A stretch of DNA of 64,000 bases from Aminipila terrae (GCF_010120715.1 NZ_CP047591.1:3410001-3474000), one strand, 5' to 3'; shown: positions 8,307 to 17,740, counted from the stretch's first letter. A program made the numbers and translations. The notes: generated by a model from the letters alone, not told the origin.

Positions 8307-8572
8307 TCCTTTTCCTCCATTCCATCTATCCTGTGGTGTGCTGATTTTGCAGATTCCTCCACTTTAGCAATGGCTTTGCCATGCTCTTTTACTTCGTTTT
8401 CCAAAGCTGTGACACGCTTATCAATTCCAAGTATCGCATCAAGTTTGCCATTAATAGCACCTCGCCATTCCGCATCTCCAACTATTCTTTTATCCCTTCC
8501 AGATAGCCACCCTCCAAGCCCTACAAAGCAGCCTACAATCGCAATAAGAAATAATATTGTGTTTTCGTCCAC
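8303..8572 (-). CDS. XhlA-like membrane-anchored coiled-coil lysis protein
   Basis: 89 residues: one N-terminal transmembrane segment (ILFLIAIVGCFVGLGGWLSG), then a predicted coiled coil (DKRVTALENEVKEHGKAIAK). The arrangement and the position between amidase and holin resemble XhlA/hemolysin-like accessory lysis proteins of PBSX-type phages, but the sequence match is not firm. Confidence 0.6.
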   Translation of the reverse strand: MDENTILFLIAIVGCFVGLGGWLSGRDKRIVGDAEWRGAINGKLDAILGIDKRVTALENEVKEHGKAIAKVEESAKSAHHRIDGMEEKE

Positions 8573-8583
8573 TTTTAGTCCTC

Positions 8584-9324
8584 CTATTTAGTAATTCTGT
8601 CTAATAAAGCGAATAACTGGCCTTTTGTAATAGGTGCATCCAAGTCTTTGTGCTCTTCTGGATTATTTATAATCCCTTTCTTCACAAGGCTATCCAAGTA
8701 AGGTTTTGCCCAGTGCGCTTTCTTTGTCTCAGGCATTTTGCTTTCCTCCTTCCATGCAATTCCTAAATATTCTAAAATTCCCTTCGCATCACAAATGGCG
8801 CATTCTTCCCTGAAATTATTGGCCTTAAGCTTTACTAGTTCCGATTGATTGGTATAGAAGCCATGCTCTATAAGTACTGCTGGGGGTGTAGTGCTTACCA
8901 CAATCCCAGCCACACCATGGGCATCTTTTATGCCTCTATCCTTTAGCCCTAATACCTTGCTGTTCTTCTCAATTAATTTAGCTAACATAGTGCCTTTAGA
9001 ATTGCTGTCAGTGGGTGCACTGCAATAGATTTCCCAACCACTAGCCTCATTCCACGTAGTACCAGCAGCATTAGCATGTATGCTTACTACAAAATCTGGC
9101 TTAGTTTTATTAATTGCAGATATTCTGGCGTTTAGTTCTGTTTTAGGGTTTGCATTTTCCACATACTGCACATAGCTTTTTACTCCATGTCGGTCTAAAT
9201 GTCCTTTTATTCTACAGGCTACATCATGATTAAATTCCCATTCAAAAAAGGAGCCGTCAAATGCCCTTTTCCCCGGGGTAAATTTACAATGTCCTGCATC
9301 TATACAAATATTGATTTTAATCAC
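8584..9324 (-). CDS. phage endolysin, N-acetylmuramoyl-L-alanine amidase
   Basis: 246 residues. An Amidase_3 domain (about 1-180) has the zinc ligands in CIDAGHCKFTPG, FFEWEFNHDVA and VVSIHANAAGT and the catalytic Glu in VLIEHGFYTN. The C-terminal 45 residues (KKAHWAKPYLDSLVKKGII and on to PITKGQLFALLDRI) look like one S-layer-homology-type repeat for wall binding. It cleaves the amide bond between muramic acid and the stem peptide at lysis. The start codon is GTG very close to AAAGAAGG; an internal start a few codons later is possible. Confidence 0.92.
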   Translation of the reverse strand: MIKINICIDAGHCKFTPGKRAFDGSFFEWEFNHDVACRIKGHLDRHGVKSYVQYVENANPKTELNARISAINKTKPDFVVSIHANAAGTTWNEASGWEIYCSAPTDSNSKGTMLAKLIEKNSKVLGLKDRGIKDAHGVAGIVVSTTPPAVLIEHGFYTNQSELVKLKANNFREECAICDAKGILEYLGIAWKEESKMPETKKAHWAKPYLDSLVKKGIINNPEEHKDLDAPITKGQLFALLDRITK

Positions 9325-9339
9325 CTTCTTTAAAGAAAT

Positions 9340-9360
9340 AAGGGAGCATTACGCTCCCTT
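9340..9360. terminator. hairpin upstream of the amidase gene
   Basis: AAGGGAGC and GCTCCCTT form a perfect 8-bp stem with a 5-nt loop, 15 nt before the amidase start. It may tune lysis gene expression rather than stop it. Confidence 0.55.
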
Positions 9361-9366
9361 CACCTA

Positions 9367-9600
9367 CTACTTTTTAATTAATTCTTTGTAATCTGCTTCA
9401 GCAGTGCCCCAGTCAAAATCAGCAGGAATCCCCTTAGATGTCTCCTGCCTTTTCTGCATTCCTAATCTTACCCTGATTTCATACATAAGCATATCTTCAG
9501 CTTGGCCCATGTCACATTCCTCGGCAATAGCGATACTTCTAATCACTTCATCGTACTTCTTTGTAAAATCCTTCTGTTTTCTTAATTCTTCTTTAGTCAT
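9367..9600 (-). CDS. small phage protein, unknown function
   Basis: 77 residues, charged and helical (TKEELRKQKDFTKKYDEVIR, with EDMLMYEIRVRLGMQKR). AAGG lies about 7 nt before the ATG. No family recognised. It sits between two hairpins just upstream of the lysis genes. Confidence 0.65.
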   Translation of the reverse strand: MTKEELRKQKDFTKKYDEVIRSIAIAEECDMGQAEDMLMYEIRVRLGMQKRQETSKGIPADFDWGTAEADYKELIKK

Positions 9601-9644
9601 AATAGACCTTCCTTTCTGCCTCTTTGGGCTTAAAAAAATGTATT

Positions 9645-9671
9645 AAAAAACACGCATTATTGCGTGTTTTT
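9645..9671. terminator. bidirectional hairpin terminator
   Basis: AAAAACACGC and GCGTGTTTTT pair over 10 bp with the loop ATTATT and flanking A and T runs. Confidence 0.75.
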
Positions 9672-9748
9672 ATCTAAATTATTAAATTAGGTTTAATTTC
9701 ATATTTTCATGTCGCTACATTTGCGACATTCTCGCCGTTCCGTTCATT

Positions 9749-10101
9749 TTATTCTGCTTTACCTGACTTATAATAATGAATTGAACAACTTAAACACATA
9801 ATAATAAATACAAAAAAGAAAGCACTATAGCTGTTTATTATATGTCTTACATAATTACCAATAAATAAAGTACCATACCATATAATCAAACTATATGAAT
9901 ACCCTTCTAAATTAGGTGCTATCAATTCTATTATTGCTTGTAACAGCGAAGGTGCACCAAAATACATATAACAAATTATAAATGCTCTTAAAAATTATCT
10001 ATTGAAAATCCACCACATATAAAAGTGAAAATCAAAGAAAAAATTGCACAAACTATTATTCCTATTGATATATACCATATCGGCTTTATATATTTCGCCA
10101 T
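9749..10101 (-). CDS. small prophage membrane protein (frameshifted)
   Basis: From the ATG at 10101 the frame reads MAKYIKPIWYISIGIIVCAI and breaks at an A5 run (9990-9994 on the plus strand). Restoring one base joins FSIDNFLRAFIICYMYFGAP to the remaining 72 residues, for about 117 residues with three or four hydrophobic segments. No family recognised. It is flanked by terminators and may be a lysogenic-conversion gene rather than a structural one. Confidence 0.6.
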
Positions 10102-10216
10102 GTTGTTTACCCCCATGTTTTTTATATATTTATCATAACAATAATAACCATTTTAATCAATATCTTCCTACTTATTGGCGATGCATTTTCACTGCTAATT
10201 AAACTGTTAAGCTATT

Positions 10217-10618
10217 TTATAACAATCCTAATTCGGATAGTTTCTTTTCAATCAAGGTCAGCTGCCCCATAGTGACCATTACCCTCTCTTCTGTTACTTC
10301 TGGCTCAGTAGATGTGGCCGGAGTAATAATCACAGGTTCCATTTTCATACTTACTCTCAGGGAGTAGTTATCATAAACATGCTCTGTTGGGGTTTCTACG
10401 GTCTTGCCGTCTGTATCTGTAGTGGTTACTGTGTCTAAAACGGAGATTTTCTTCGTTTTAGACACATCTGCGAACAATTTATCCAACTGATCAAATGGAT
10501 AATCACCCTTCTTGAAAACGAATTCAAGGCTGTCCCTGTTCGCCCCTTGGAAATATGTAGACTTCCCATTTATACATATAATATTTAACTCTGTATTATC
10601 ATTTAATTTTATTTTCAT
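10217..10618 (-). CDS. tail-end late protein, unknown function
   Basis: 133 residues starting MKIKLNDNTELNIICINGKS, with a Thr-rich middle (VTTTDTDGKTVETPTEH) and a C-terminal helix (TMGQLTLIEKKLSELGLL). It follows the fibre-region genes with 13-nt spacing. Such proteins are common downstream of tail fibres in Firmicutes phages, but no function is known to me. Confidence 0.65.
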   Translation of the reverse strand: MKIKLNDNTELNIICINGKSTYFQGANRDSLEFVFKKGDYPFDQLDKLFADVSKTKKISVLDTVTTTDTDGKTVETPTEHVYDNYSLRVSMKMEPVIITPATSTEPEVTEERVMVTMGQLTLIEKKLSELGLL

Positions 10619-10631
10619 ATAATCCTCCTAT

Positions 10632-11186
10632 TTATTCCAACCATATTTTACTTACTTTAATTGAACCGTTAGCAGATGCTCCGATGTAAATATAATGACT
10701 TGTGGAAATGCTAGATATGGGCAATGCAATTTTACCCGTTCCTGTAAAAGAAATTGATGCTGAAAAATCCCAGTTACCTCCACTTACTTTTGAATTTTGT
10801 GCAAGTAACCAACCACGCTGACCACCAGAATAATAATCAACCTGCGCATATACATAATTGTAATTTGCCAAATTAATTTTATTATTAGTTATCATACCTA
10901 CGTCAGCACTACTATTAGCTGTGCATACAATTTGACTACCATTGTTTAACGCTATTCCGCTGTCACCACCTGAAATATAGAATTTTACCCATCCACCTGC
11001 ATCTGCTATATTTTCTTGACCAGAGTTATATAATATTGGTAGGCTCAAACCACTGCTGAACACTTTCCGAGTTACACCACCAACACCCCTATACTGCTCT
11101 TTTATTTCCCTGTTTACACCGCCAACTCCCCGAAATTGCTGTTTAATCTCACGGTTTACACCGCCTACACCTCTATATATTGTCAT
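10632..11186 (-). CDS. fibre-region protein with N-terminal RGVGGVNREIK repeats
   Basis: 184 residues. The first 40 hold three tandem copies of a 12-residue unit, (Y/F)RGVGGVNREIKx, the last one changed to RGVGGVTRKVF. The rest (from SSGLSLPILYNSGQE) looks like a compact beta-rich head domain with GGWVKFYISGGDSGIA. I chose the ATG at 11186, which has GAGAGGTG 8 nt upstream. By position it is a tail tip or fibre-associated protein; the repeats could be a docking segment. Confidence 0.6.
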   Translation of the reverse strand: MTIYRGVGGVNREIKQQFRGVGGVNREIKEQYRGVGGVTRKVFSSGLSLPILYNSGQENIADAGGWVKFYISGGDSGIALNNGSQIVCTANSSADVGMITNNKINLANYNYVYAQVDYYSGGQRGWLLAQNSKVSGGNWDFSASISFTGTGKIALPISSISTSHYIYIGASANGSIKVSKIWLE

Positions 11187-11200
11187 AGTCAATCACCTCT

Positions 11201-12106
11201 CTATGCATATACTTGGTGTTGTGCACCCTCAGCAAGTGCGGCAGATGGCGCGGAAGTTGATACTGTGATGTTGTGCTCACCGTAAACCTTCCAAGCCGTG
11301 CCTGAACCATAAACACTTAATTTTAATGCGGAACTTATTTCACTATTCTCATTGCCTAATACTAAACATTTCCCATTAACACCTGATAAACTATAATTTG
11401 CAAATAAAAGAGTATCGTCATCTGCCATTCGCACTAAAGAGCCCCTTTGTCTTGTTGTGTTGGTGAGTACAACATTGGTATTTGAGAGACTCTTAACTTC
11501 CAAATATCCATTTAATGTTCCACCAGTTAAAGGCAGACCTGTTTTATCTGTAAGTAAATAGCCACTCAAGCTAGTATTATCGGTACAAATAGCATTTTTT
11601 AATCCGCTTTGAAAACACCTTTGGTATACACCGTTCTCACTTCCACGTATTTTAAAGAACATAGCTACACCGTCTGACGAGTAACGCCAATTTGTGCCAT
11701 CGTAATAACAATTTGAGCAAAAGATATAATAATCACCTTGCGTATACATACCATTTATTCCGCTAATAATTTGCATACCACTATCTCCAAGAGTCTTTAA
11801 TACTCCTGTCATCTGCACGCTGCCGTCTTTTTTAAGGAAAGAAGCGTTTACATCTTCCCAGTAAGTTGTATCTGACAGAGGCATGCCAGTATTATTATTG
11901 GTTTTTGACCTGTAAATTTTGCCTTGATATGTACAAGATTCATCTTGTGCATAAGTTATTGTTGCATCATAAGTCATTAGTGTTTTTGCAAGCACATTTA
12001 CTATTTTATCCCAGTTCTGATTTAATGCTTGCTCAATGTTAAATGTTAAATTGCCCTGCGTTGCCGGATTATATTTAAACAAGTTTAAAATGTTTGATAT
12101 ATTCAT
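11201..12106 (-). CDS. tail fibre / receptor-binding protein
   Basis: 301 residues. The N-terminus (FKYNPATQGNLTFNIEQALN, then NWDKI) is typical of Gram-positive phage fibre adaptors. A chitin-binding/carbohydrate-binding-like motif (YAQDESCTYQGKIYRS, then GMPLSDTTYWEDV) follows at about 50-90. The remainder is repetitive and beta-rich with GLPLTGGTLNGYLEV, as in fibre shafts. It follows the baseplate genes, so it probably determines host adsorption. Confidence 0.75.
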   Translation of the reverse strand: MNISNILNLFKYNPATQGNLTFNIEQALNQNWDKIVNVLAKTLMTYDATITYAQDESCTYQGKIYRSKTNNNTGMPLSDTTYWEDVNASFLKKDGSVQMTGVLKTLGDSGMQIISGINGMYTQGDYYIFCSNCYYDGTNWRYSSDGVAMFFKIRGSENGVYQRCFQSGLKNAICTDNTSLSGYLLTDKTGLPLTGGTLNGYLEVKSLSNTNVVLTNTTRQRGSLVRMADDDTLLFANYSLSGVNGKCLVLGNENSEISSALKLSVYGSGTAWKVYGEHNITVSTSAPSAALAEGAQHQVYA

Positions 12107-12117
12107 TGTCCCTCCTT

Positions 12118-12648
12118 CTAAAATGCAAACTGACTAATAGTATGACTTTCTAGTTCAGATATTGTCATCATGCTTACATCTTTAACTAATAAGTATCTAA
12201 ATAAATACTCAATATCTAAGTGACACGGTTTTGCTTTGCTTATTTCCGACCTTAGCCCTGCTATGTCTGTTGGTGTTCCATACTGACCTATAAATTTAAC
12301 CACTATCTTCCCATTAATAAAAGAAATGGAGGTCTCCCCATTTTTCCAGCTATTTGCAATATTTTGGAGTAAATCAATATCAGACTTACCATTATTCTTA
12401 AATCGTGCCTCTACCAGACTGTTTTTTTCAGCTTGGGTTAATGTGTCACTAAAGTTAATGTTCATCTTCTTAGCAAGAATATCCGCACCCCATGTCATAC
12501 TATCAAACCAGAATTGATTATACAGGTCTTGCAAAACTGTCTCTAAAATATCAATTTCTATTCCAGCGCTTTTACAGATATTCATTATGTATGGATCATC
12601 TCTCAATATTTGGTGCAGATTATTACTTAATCTTTCTTGGGCTGTCAT
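12118..12648 (-). CDS. baseplate wedge protein, YmfQ/XkdU-like
   Basis: 176 residues, beginning MTAQERLSNNLHQILRDDPY, with a helix-rich N-terminus (IDILETVLQDLYNQFWFDSM, LAKKMNI). This is the DUF2313/YmfQ pattern of PBSX XkdU, which joins the baseplate wedge to the fibre. Its start overlaps the stop of the baseplate J gene by one base. Confidence 0.85.
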   Translation of the reverse strand: MTAQERLSNNLHQILRDDPYIMNICKSAGIEIDILETVLQDLYNQFWFDSMTWGADILAKKMNINFSDTLTQAEKNSLVEARFKNNGKSDIDLLQNIANSWKNGETSISFINGKIVVKFIGQYGTPTDIAGLRSEISKAKPCHLDIEYLFRYLLVKDVSMMTISELESHTISQFAF

Positions 12649-13730
12649 TATTCAACCACCACACTTCCCATCACAGCTACTTCTTCATTCCCTACATTTA
12701 TACTTGTCATGCCACCATTGACAGTAAGAGTAGTGTAATCCTTAACACCTTCAGTATCTAAAATAATACTGCCAATCTTGGCATAACTTACATAGTCCTG
12801 TTCAAAAGCAATGGATTTAAGATAAGCTGTTATGTTATTTTTAATATTTGTTGTCACAGTTTCAAGCGTATATCCACTTGATAATGTTGCATCCACACTA
12901 ATATTAATATTTACACCTGCTGCGCTTACAACTGTACAATATGCTCCGATTGGAGCTTCACCTTTTCCTGTTCCCCAGGTGGAATTATTTGTACCTTTGG
13001 GATCAATGTAGTTTTGCACCGCATCAATAATCGTCTGGCTTGCTACCTGCATATCGGAGTTTATAATAACAATTTTTACAGTATTGGCACCATTCCATAA
13101 CGGTATGACTTTTGCATTTCCGCAACCATTAATTGACTTGGCCCACTCCAAATAATGATATATATTTCCGCTTGTAGCAGGTTTTTGCAAGGCTTCATAG
13201 TATCTTGATTTTAAACTATTATCGGTTTCTTCATCATAACCATCATAGCTTGCGGCCGGATTGTTCACCGCTGTAATTCCTGTAATGGTAATAGGCATAC
13301 TTATAATTGTATTAGCTCCGACATTGCCTGTTGCCCCGGCAACAACCGCCTGTGCTCTAATCGTACCATTTCCTGTTATTGCCTTACTCTCAAGACTTTT
13401 GAATTGAGTATTACTTGCGGTTGCAAATAAGTCCCCTACTGCTACGTTGCCTGTTCCAGTGATATTCAATACAACTTGTGCATAGGTGGCAGTCTTACGA
13501 CTTATACCTTTTCTTTGCAACACATATTTGGTTAATTCCTCACCAGCCAGATTGTCCACATCAACCAGTTTAATAAGCTGCCCTACAACTTCATAGACTT
13601 TTGCCATTTCAATAGCGTTAGACTTTGCTAAATCTGCTGTCAATGTGCCAGTACTTTTTTCATAATCATCTGGTATGTTAGACAATAAATCAGTATAAAT
13701 GTTATCCTGATTTTTAATTATAATTGACAT
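12648..13730 (-). CDS. baseplate assembly protein J-like (XkdT)
   Basis: 360 residues with the baseplate J pattern: N-terminal IYTDLLSNIPDDYEKSTG, then FKSLESKAITGNGTIRAQAV, AVNNPAASYDGYDEETDNSL and KSRYYEALQKPATSGN. It forms part of the baseplate wedge of contractile tails. The gene overlaps the end of the upstream DUF2634 gene (TAATG). Confidence 0.92.
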   Translation of the reverse strand: MSIIIKNQDNIYTDLLSNIPDDYEKSTGTLTADLAKSNAIEMAKVYEVVGQLIKLVDVDNLAGEELTKYVLQRKGISRKTATYAQVVLNITGTGNVAVGDLFATASNTQFKSLESKAITGNGTIRAQAVVAGATGNVGANTIISMPITITGITAVNNPAASYDGYDEETDNSLKSRYYEALQKPATSGNIYHYLEWAKSINGCGNAKVIPLWNGANTVKIVIINSDMQVASQTIIDAVQNYIDPKGTNNSTWGTGKGEAPIGAYCTVVSAAGVNINISVDATLSSGYTLETVTTNIKNNITAYLKSIAFEQDYVSYAKIGSIILDTEGVKDYTTLTVNGGMTSINVGNEEVAVMGSVVVE

Positions 13731-14202
13731 TAGATCACCACCATTTCATTAATGCTTGTACTTGTGCTATCTACTAAATTAATTGTAAATTGCACTGTTA
13801 ACGTAGTCCCTGACAGGCTTGCTTCAAAATCGGTAACGCTCTCAACAGCACTTAACTTTTCTATCTTTTCAACTATTTCACGTTTAACCTCTGACTGAAT
13901 GAATCCCATGGGTAAATCTCTACGCCCATATACTTAAAATATGAAACTCCGAACTCAGTATCTTTATAAACCTTATATTTATCCAAAGCGGTTCGGAGTA
14001 ACAATTTTACATACTCTTGAATTTTTTCTGCTGTAGAAACAGCCTCCACAGGCTTTCCATTTGCTATTTTTACGGTTGCTTTGCCATCTATATTATTAAA
14101 GTCCATCACCATTACTCTACCAAGAGTGGTAAAGTTTGAGCCTGTACTCGTTTCTTCTATTGTTTTATTGACAATAGAATCTATATCTAGCGTAGGAAAC
14201 AT
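13730..14202 (-). CDS. DUF2634 baseplate protein (XkdS-like), frameshifted
   Basis: The first frame (MFPTLDIDSIVNKTIEE to DTEFGVSYFKYMG) ends at 13873. The expected DUF2634 C-terminus is in another frame: GRRDLPMGFIQSEVKREIVE, then VTDFEASLSGTTLTVQFTIN, ending at 13730 in a TAATG overlap with the J gene. Joining them needs one extra base near 13926-13936, in a TATAT stretch rather than a long homopolymer. The joined protein would have about 157 residues, normal for XkdS. It could be an assembly error, a true lesion or recoding. Confidence 0.75.
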
Positions 14203-14216
14203 TTATACCACCCTTT

Positions 14217-14582
14217 CTATAACTTTGTTATCTTATCTACTATAAACCATTTAGTGCCATCCGAACTATGTTGTAATAATACTAAATCACCTATATTTAA
14301 ACCAATGGAAAATGTAAGGCTACAATCAGTATTTATATTAATGCTGTGTGAATGTTCTTGTTGTGTGTCTGTACTGGCAGTAAGCCGTATACTGGCCTGT
14401 TTATCGTGACTTAATAGACTGTTGCAGCAATACAACTTATCTTTTCCTAAAATCACATTATCATCTAATATCGAGACTTTAATATCCGGCAATCCTGCAA
14501 CCACCCTACCAACAATATTGCCTATAGGTTTCTCATTATCCCTTTTTTTAAATTCCTTTGCTAAGTCAGTCTCATATGCCAT
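14217..14582 (-). CDS. DUF2577 baseplate protein (XkdR-like)
   Basis: 121 residues. IGNIVGRVVAGLPDIKVSIL, SLLSHDKQASIRLTA and IGLNIGDLVLLQHSSDGTKW match the small OB-fold-like DUF2577 proteins that sit between the hub and XkdS in PBSX-type phages. It is immediately adjacent to the upstream hub gene. Confidence 0.85.
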   Translation of the reverse strand: MAYETDLAKEFKKRDNEKPIGNIVGRVVAGLPDIKVSILDDNVILGKDKLYCCNSLLSHDKQASIRLTASTDTQQEHSHSININTDCSLTFSIGLNIGDLVLLQHSSDGTKWFIVDKITKL

Positions 14583-15593
14583 TTACATCACCTTACTTTC
14601 AACTGTTAAGCTCATTTTATGTATTTTATTACTATAGTTGTGGGTTACATCCTTAACTAAATAAGCACCTGAAAGTTTTGTTAGAGGCTCCGTAATATAG
14701 AGTATTCTTCCACTCAGTACTCTATCATCACCTAACAATTCTATTGAGGTACTCTCTGTGATCTTATTTAATTCAGTAAGCTTATTTTTTGCAATATTAT
14801 AGGCTTGTGGAAAATCTTTACTATCCACACTTACATTCTCCTGTAATAGACCATACTTGGAAATGCTGGCAGAATCTTTTACTAAAGCTTTAACACCCAG
14901 ATCACTTTCCTCTGAAGAAGTAACAATAATACTGTTTCTCATATCTCCTATGCTTCGTTGCTTGGATACACTCCCTATAGCTTTACCAACATCAAAAGCA
15001 GGTGTATTATATGACATTTGATAAGTTGCATTAATGACTAAATCAGTATGCTTAGCAATGAAAAGCTTTCCCTGCTTCATTTCTGCCTTGTATTTGATGC
15101 CAAGTTCATTTGTGGCTTGCTCCAATATATCCAGGAGGATTTCCGCAAAGGTTTTATCTTTGTAAATTGCATCTATTTTAGTACTTATGTGAGGAATACT
15201 ATATATTCCAATATTTAGTTTTTGGCACAATCTCGTAATAGCCTGTGAAGCAGCTTCTTTATTAACTTGGATGGGATCAGTTTTACTTTTATTCATATAG
15301 AACATATAGTCATACGCTGTATAGCTCCTGCCAGTTCTACCCTGTATATCTTCATCTGTAATAATCCCCCTGAATACTTCATTTCCATTATTGGTAAGTA
15401 TGGTTTTATCCCCTACCTCAATAACATCATATCCTGCCAAATACTTTTCATCGGAATGTGCCTTACTAAAGGATAGCTCCACGCCTAAAGTATCTAAACT
15501 ATCTTTCCAGCTTAAGCTACCGATTATGGGGGTTATATTGAATGTTTTCCCAGTATTCTTTATCAGGGTAAGTAAATAATTATCAATTGCCAT
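14583..15593 (-). CDS. baseplate hub protein, late control D-like (XkdQ)
   Basis: 336 residues. SLSWKDSLDTLGVELSFSKA, GDKTILTNNGNEVFRGIITD and AYDYMFYMNKSKT are hallmarks of the XkdQ/gpD hub family. The protein forms the central hub at the tail tip. It starts only 2 nt past the upstream gene. Confidence 0.9.
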   Translation of the reverse strand: MAIDNYLLTLIKNTGKTFNITPIIGSLSWKDSLDTLGVELSFSKAHSDEKYLAGYDVIEVGDKTILTNNGNEVFRGIITDEDIQGRTGRSYTAYDYMFYMNKSKTDPIQVNKEAASQAITRLCQKLNIGIYSIPHISTKIDAIYKDKTFAEILLDILEQATNELGIKYKAEMKQGKLFIAKHTDLVINATYQMSYNTPAFDVGKAIGSVSKQRSIGDMRNSIIVTSSEESDLGVKALVKDSASISKYGLLQENVSVDSKDFPQAYNIAKNKLTELNKITESTSIELLGDDRVLSGRILYITEPLTKLSGAYLVKDVTHNYSNKIHKMSLTVESKVM

Positions 15594-15595
15594 AA

Positions 15596-16018
15596 TTACA
15601 CCACCAGACTAACAAATTTATACTCTTTAACCTCTAAGGAATAGTTTATATTGCCATTTCTGGCTTCAGAATAAGTAAAGTTATCTACTGTGCAAGGAAT
15701 ATTTAATATTTCCTTACCAGAGGAACTGGTAATAATCAACCTTAAGGGAACTCGTTTTGCTCTCCACTTCTTAAAAAAATCCACATAGGACCATCCATCG
15801 GAGCTGCTCCCCTGCTTCATAAATGCATATTGCCTAACCGGAAAAAATGAAGCTATAGAAAGAGTTCTAAGTCCTATATCTCCAATTAAGTTAAGGACTC
15901 CATTATTAATCGTTGTAAACTCTTCATTATTTTGTGTTTCTGCAATGGATACCTCGCTTGGGACTATTGGTAGTACCTTAATTTCTTCGTTATTATTGGC
16001 ACTAAAAACAATGTTCAT
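15596..16018 (-). CDS. tail hub adaptor, XkdP-like without LysM
   Basis: 140 residues. LPIVPSEVSIAETQNNEEFT, GLRTLSIASFFPVRQYAFM and NFTYSEARNGNINYSLEVKE are the N-terminal features of the XkdP family. PBSX XkdP also has a C-terminal LysM domain, which is absent here. It likely contacts the tail tube and hub. Confidence 0.8.
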   Translation of the reverse strand: MNIVFSANNNEEIKVLPIVPSEVSIAETQNNEEFTTINNGVLNLIGDIGLRTLSIASFFPVRQYAFMKQGSSSDGWSYVDFFKKWRAKRVPLRLIITSSSGKEILNIPCTVDNFTYSEARNGNINYSLEVKEYKFVSLVV

Positions 16019-16034
16019 AAACTACACACCCTCT

Positions 16035-17696
16035 CTACGCCATATTTGCCATTGCCATTTGGATTTTTCTACTTATCCTTTCACCAATGGTATCAGCAAA
16101 TTCCTCCTGACCTATAAATGAATCAATATGTATGTTAATTTGCATACTTCCGCTACTGCCACCGTTAACAATTCTATCCGCTTGTTTTACAAGCTGTTTA
16201 CTTCTAGGGTTATTTTGCTTTAGTGGTATAGCTATTTCAGCACCAGCTTCACCGAAAATGGATGGCTGTGTTGCAATACCTCCTGTGGCATAACCTTTCA
16301 TACCAGCTTTTACGGCATTAACCCCAAAACCTACAACACCTTTAAAGCCTTTATAAAGTTCTCCTATCACGGGGATTCCTTCTATTTTTTTATTCAGCCA
16401 ACCTAATTTATCTCCCATCCATGAAAAGAAACCTTTTATTTTTTCTTTTGCAGCTGTGAAAGCTCCGACGATTGCTTTTTTTATTCCGCTAAACGTGCCT
16501 TTAATCTTTTGCCATAATTCACTCGCCTTGGCTTTAATTTTATCCCAGTTTTTCCAAAGCAGAATACCTATGGCAATTACTGCACCAATTATAATAACTA
16601 ACCAGCCAAATGGACTAACAACAAGTGTACCGTTTAACAAAAGCATGGCTATCCTCACAACCTTAATTACTCGCACTATTGCCATACCAATTTTAACAGC
16701 TATCATAAAACTACCTATAACAATTAAAATATTACTAATGGCTGTTTTATGAGCCTTAATGAAAGTAAAAATAGATGTAACTACCCTAATGACGGTTTTT
16801 ACCGTCTTGGTAATCTTTTCTCCAATCCTCTGTATGGTTCCGTCACTTTGCCACTGAGTCAATTTATCAGCAAGTATCTGGACTTTACTCTTTAATAATT
16901 CAAGCAAACTCCCTTGTTTTATCGTTCCATCATTTTGCATCCCTAATATGTTTGCAAGGGATGTTTTAGTTACTCCAGTTATCGTAGACCACATACCTTT
17001 AGTGGTTCCGGCCAATTTATCTGCACCGCCTTTGTACTTATCTTCCATCAATTGCATCAATGCCTGATTAAATTTTTCTTGATCTACAATCTGACCTTTA
17101 TTGTTTACAACCTCTTGGTTTGCAAACATCTGACCTGCTTTTTTAGAAATCATAGTTTTGGTGATACCAAACTCTTTAAGCCTTTCAAGTTCTCCTGTCT
17201 GTGCATCAATGATGGCCTCTGTTGCCTGTATTACGTCTTTATTGGTAGCACCTGCCATGTCTGCTGTAATTCCGCCCCATTTCTTAGCACTCATGCCCAT
17301 TCCCTCAAATTTGCTGGACATTTCAACGATACTGCCTGTTTCAAATGGTGTTTTATTTGCAAGGTCAACAGACCATTTCATTATTTGACCTGCTTTTTTT
17401 GCTGATTTGGTAGCAGTTTCAAGCTGGGTTCTAAAGCCTTCCATGTCTACCGCTTCTCCGAAACCAGTCTTTAATGCCATTGATGTGCCTATGGCTGCCA
17501 TTCCTGCTGCTACTTTAGCTGATTTTCCAACCATTTTATCAAAACTCTTTGCAGTTTCTTTTCCAAATTTACTAACGGCATTATTGGCTTGTTTGGTCTC
17601 CTTTTCCAATTCTTTGGTTTTTGATACAACCTTAAACATTGGTTTGCTTACTTGGTCTTTTAAACTTAAAATTATACCAATAGTTCTGCTCGCCAT
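16035..17696 (-). CDS. tail tape measure protein
   Basis: 553 residues. It has a coiled-coil N-terminus (KLKDQVSKPMFKV, TKELEKETKQANNAV), the TP901-type core GFGEAVDMEGFRTQLETATK, hydrophobic segments about 310-385 (ILIVIGSFMIAVKIGMAIVR, GWLVIIIGAVIAIGILLWKN) and the C-terminal GYATGGIATQPSIFGEAGAE motif. It sets tail length and enters the host envelope on ejection. At 553 residues it is short, implying a short tail. The start ATG has AGGTGAGG 7 nt upstream. Confidence 0.95.
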   Translation of the reverse strand: MASRTIGIILSLKDQVSKPMFKVVSKTKELEKETKQANNAVSKFGKETAKSFDKMVGKSAKVAAGMAAIGTSMALKTGFGEAVDMEGFRTQLETATKSAKKAGQIMKWSVDLANKTPFETGSIVEMSSKFEGMGMSAKKWGGITADMAGATNKDVIQATEAIIDAQTGELERLKEFGITKTMISKKAGQMFANQEVVNNKGQIVDQEKFNQALMQLMEDKYKGGADKLAGTTKGMWSTITGVTKTSLANILGMQNDGTIKQGSLLELLKSKVQILADKLTQWQSDGTIQRIGEKITKTVKTVIRVVTSIFTFIKAHKTAISNILIVIGSFMIAVKIGMAIVRVIKVVRIAMLLLNGTLVVSPFGWLVIIIGAVIAIGILLWKNWDKIKAKASELWQKIKGTFSGIKKAIVGAFTAAKEKIKGFFSWMGDKLGWLNKKIEGIPVIGELYKGFKGVVGFGVNAVKAGMKGYATGGIATQPSIFGEAGAEIAIPLKQNNPRSKQLVKQADRIVNGGSSGSMQINIHIDSFIGQEEFADTIGERISRKIQMAMANMA

Positions 17697-17720
17697 TGAA
17701 CCACCTCACCTTAAATAAAA

Positions 17721-17740
17721 GAAGGCTATAAATAGCCTTC
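17721..17740 (-). terminator. hairpin between tail chaperone and tape measure
   Basis: GAAGGCTA and TAGCCTTC form a perfect 8-bp stem with a 4-nt loop, followed on the minus strand by TTTTATTT. It coincides with the stop codon of the frameshift product and lies 25 nt before the tape measure start. Confidence 0.6.
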
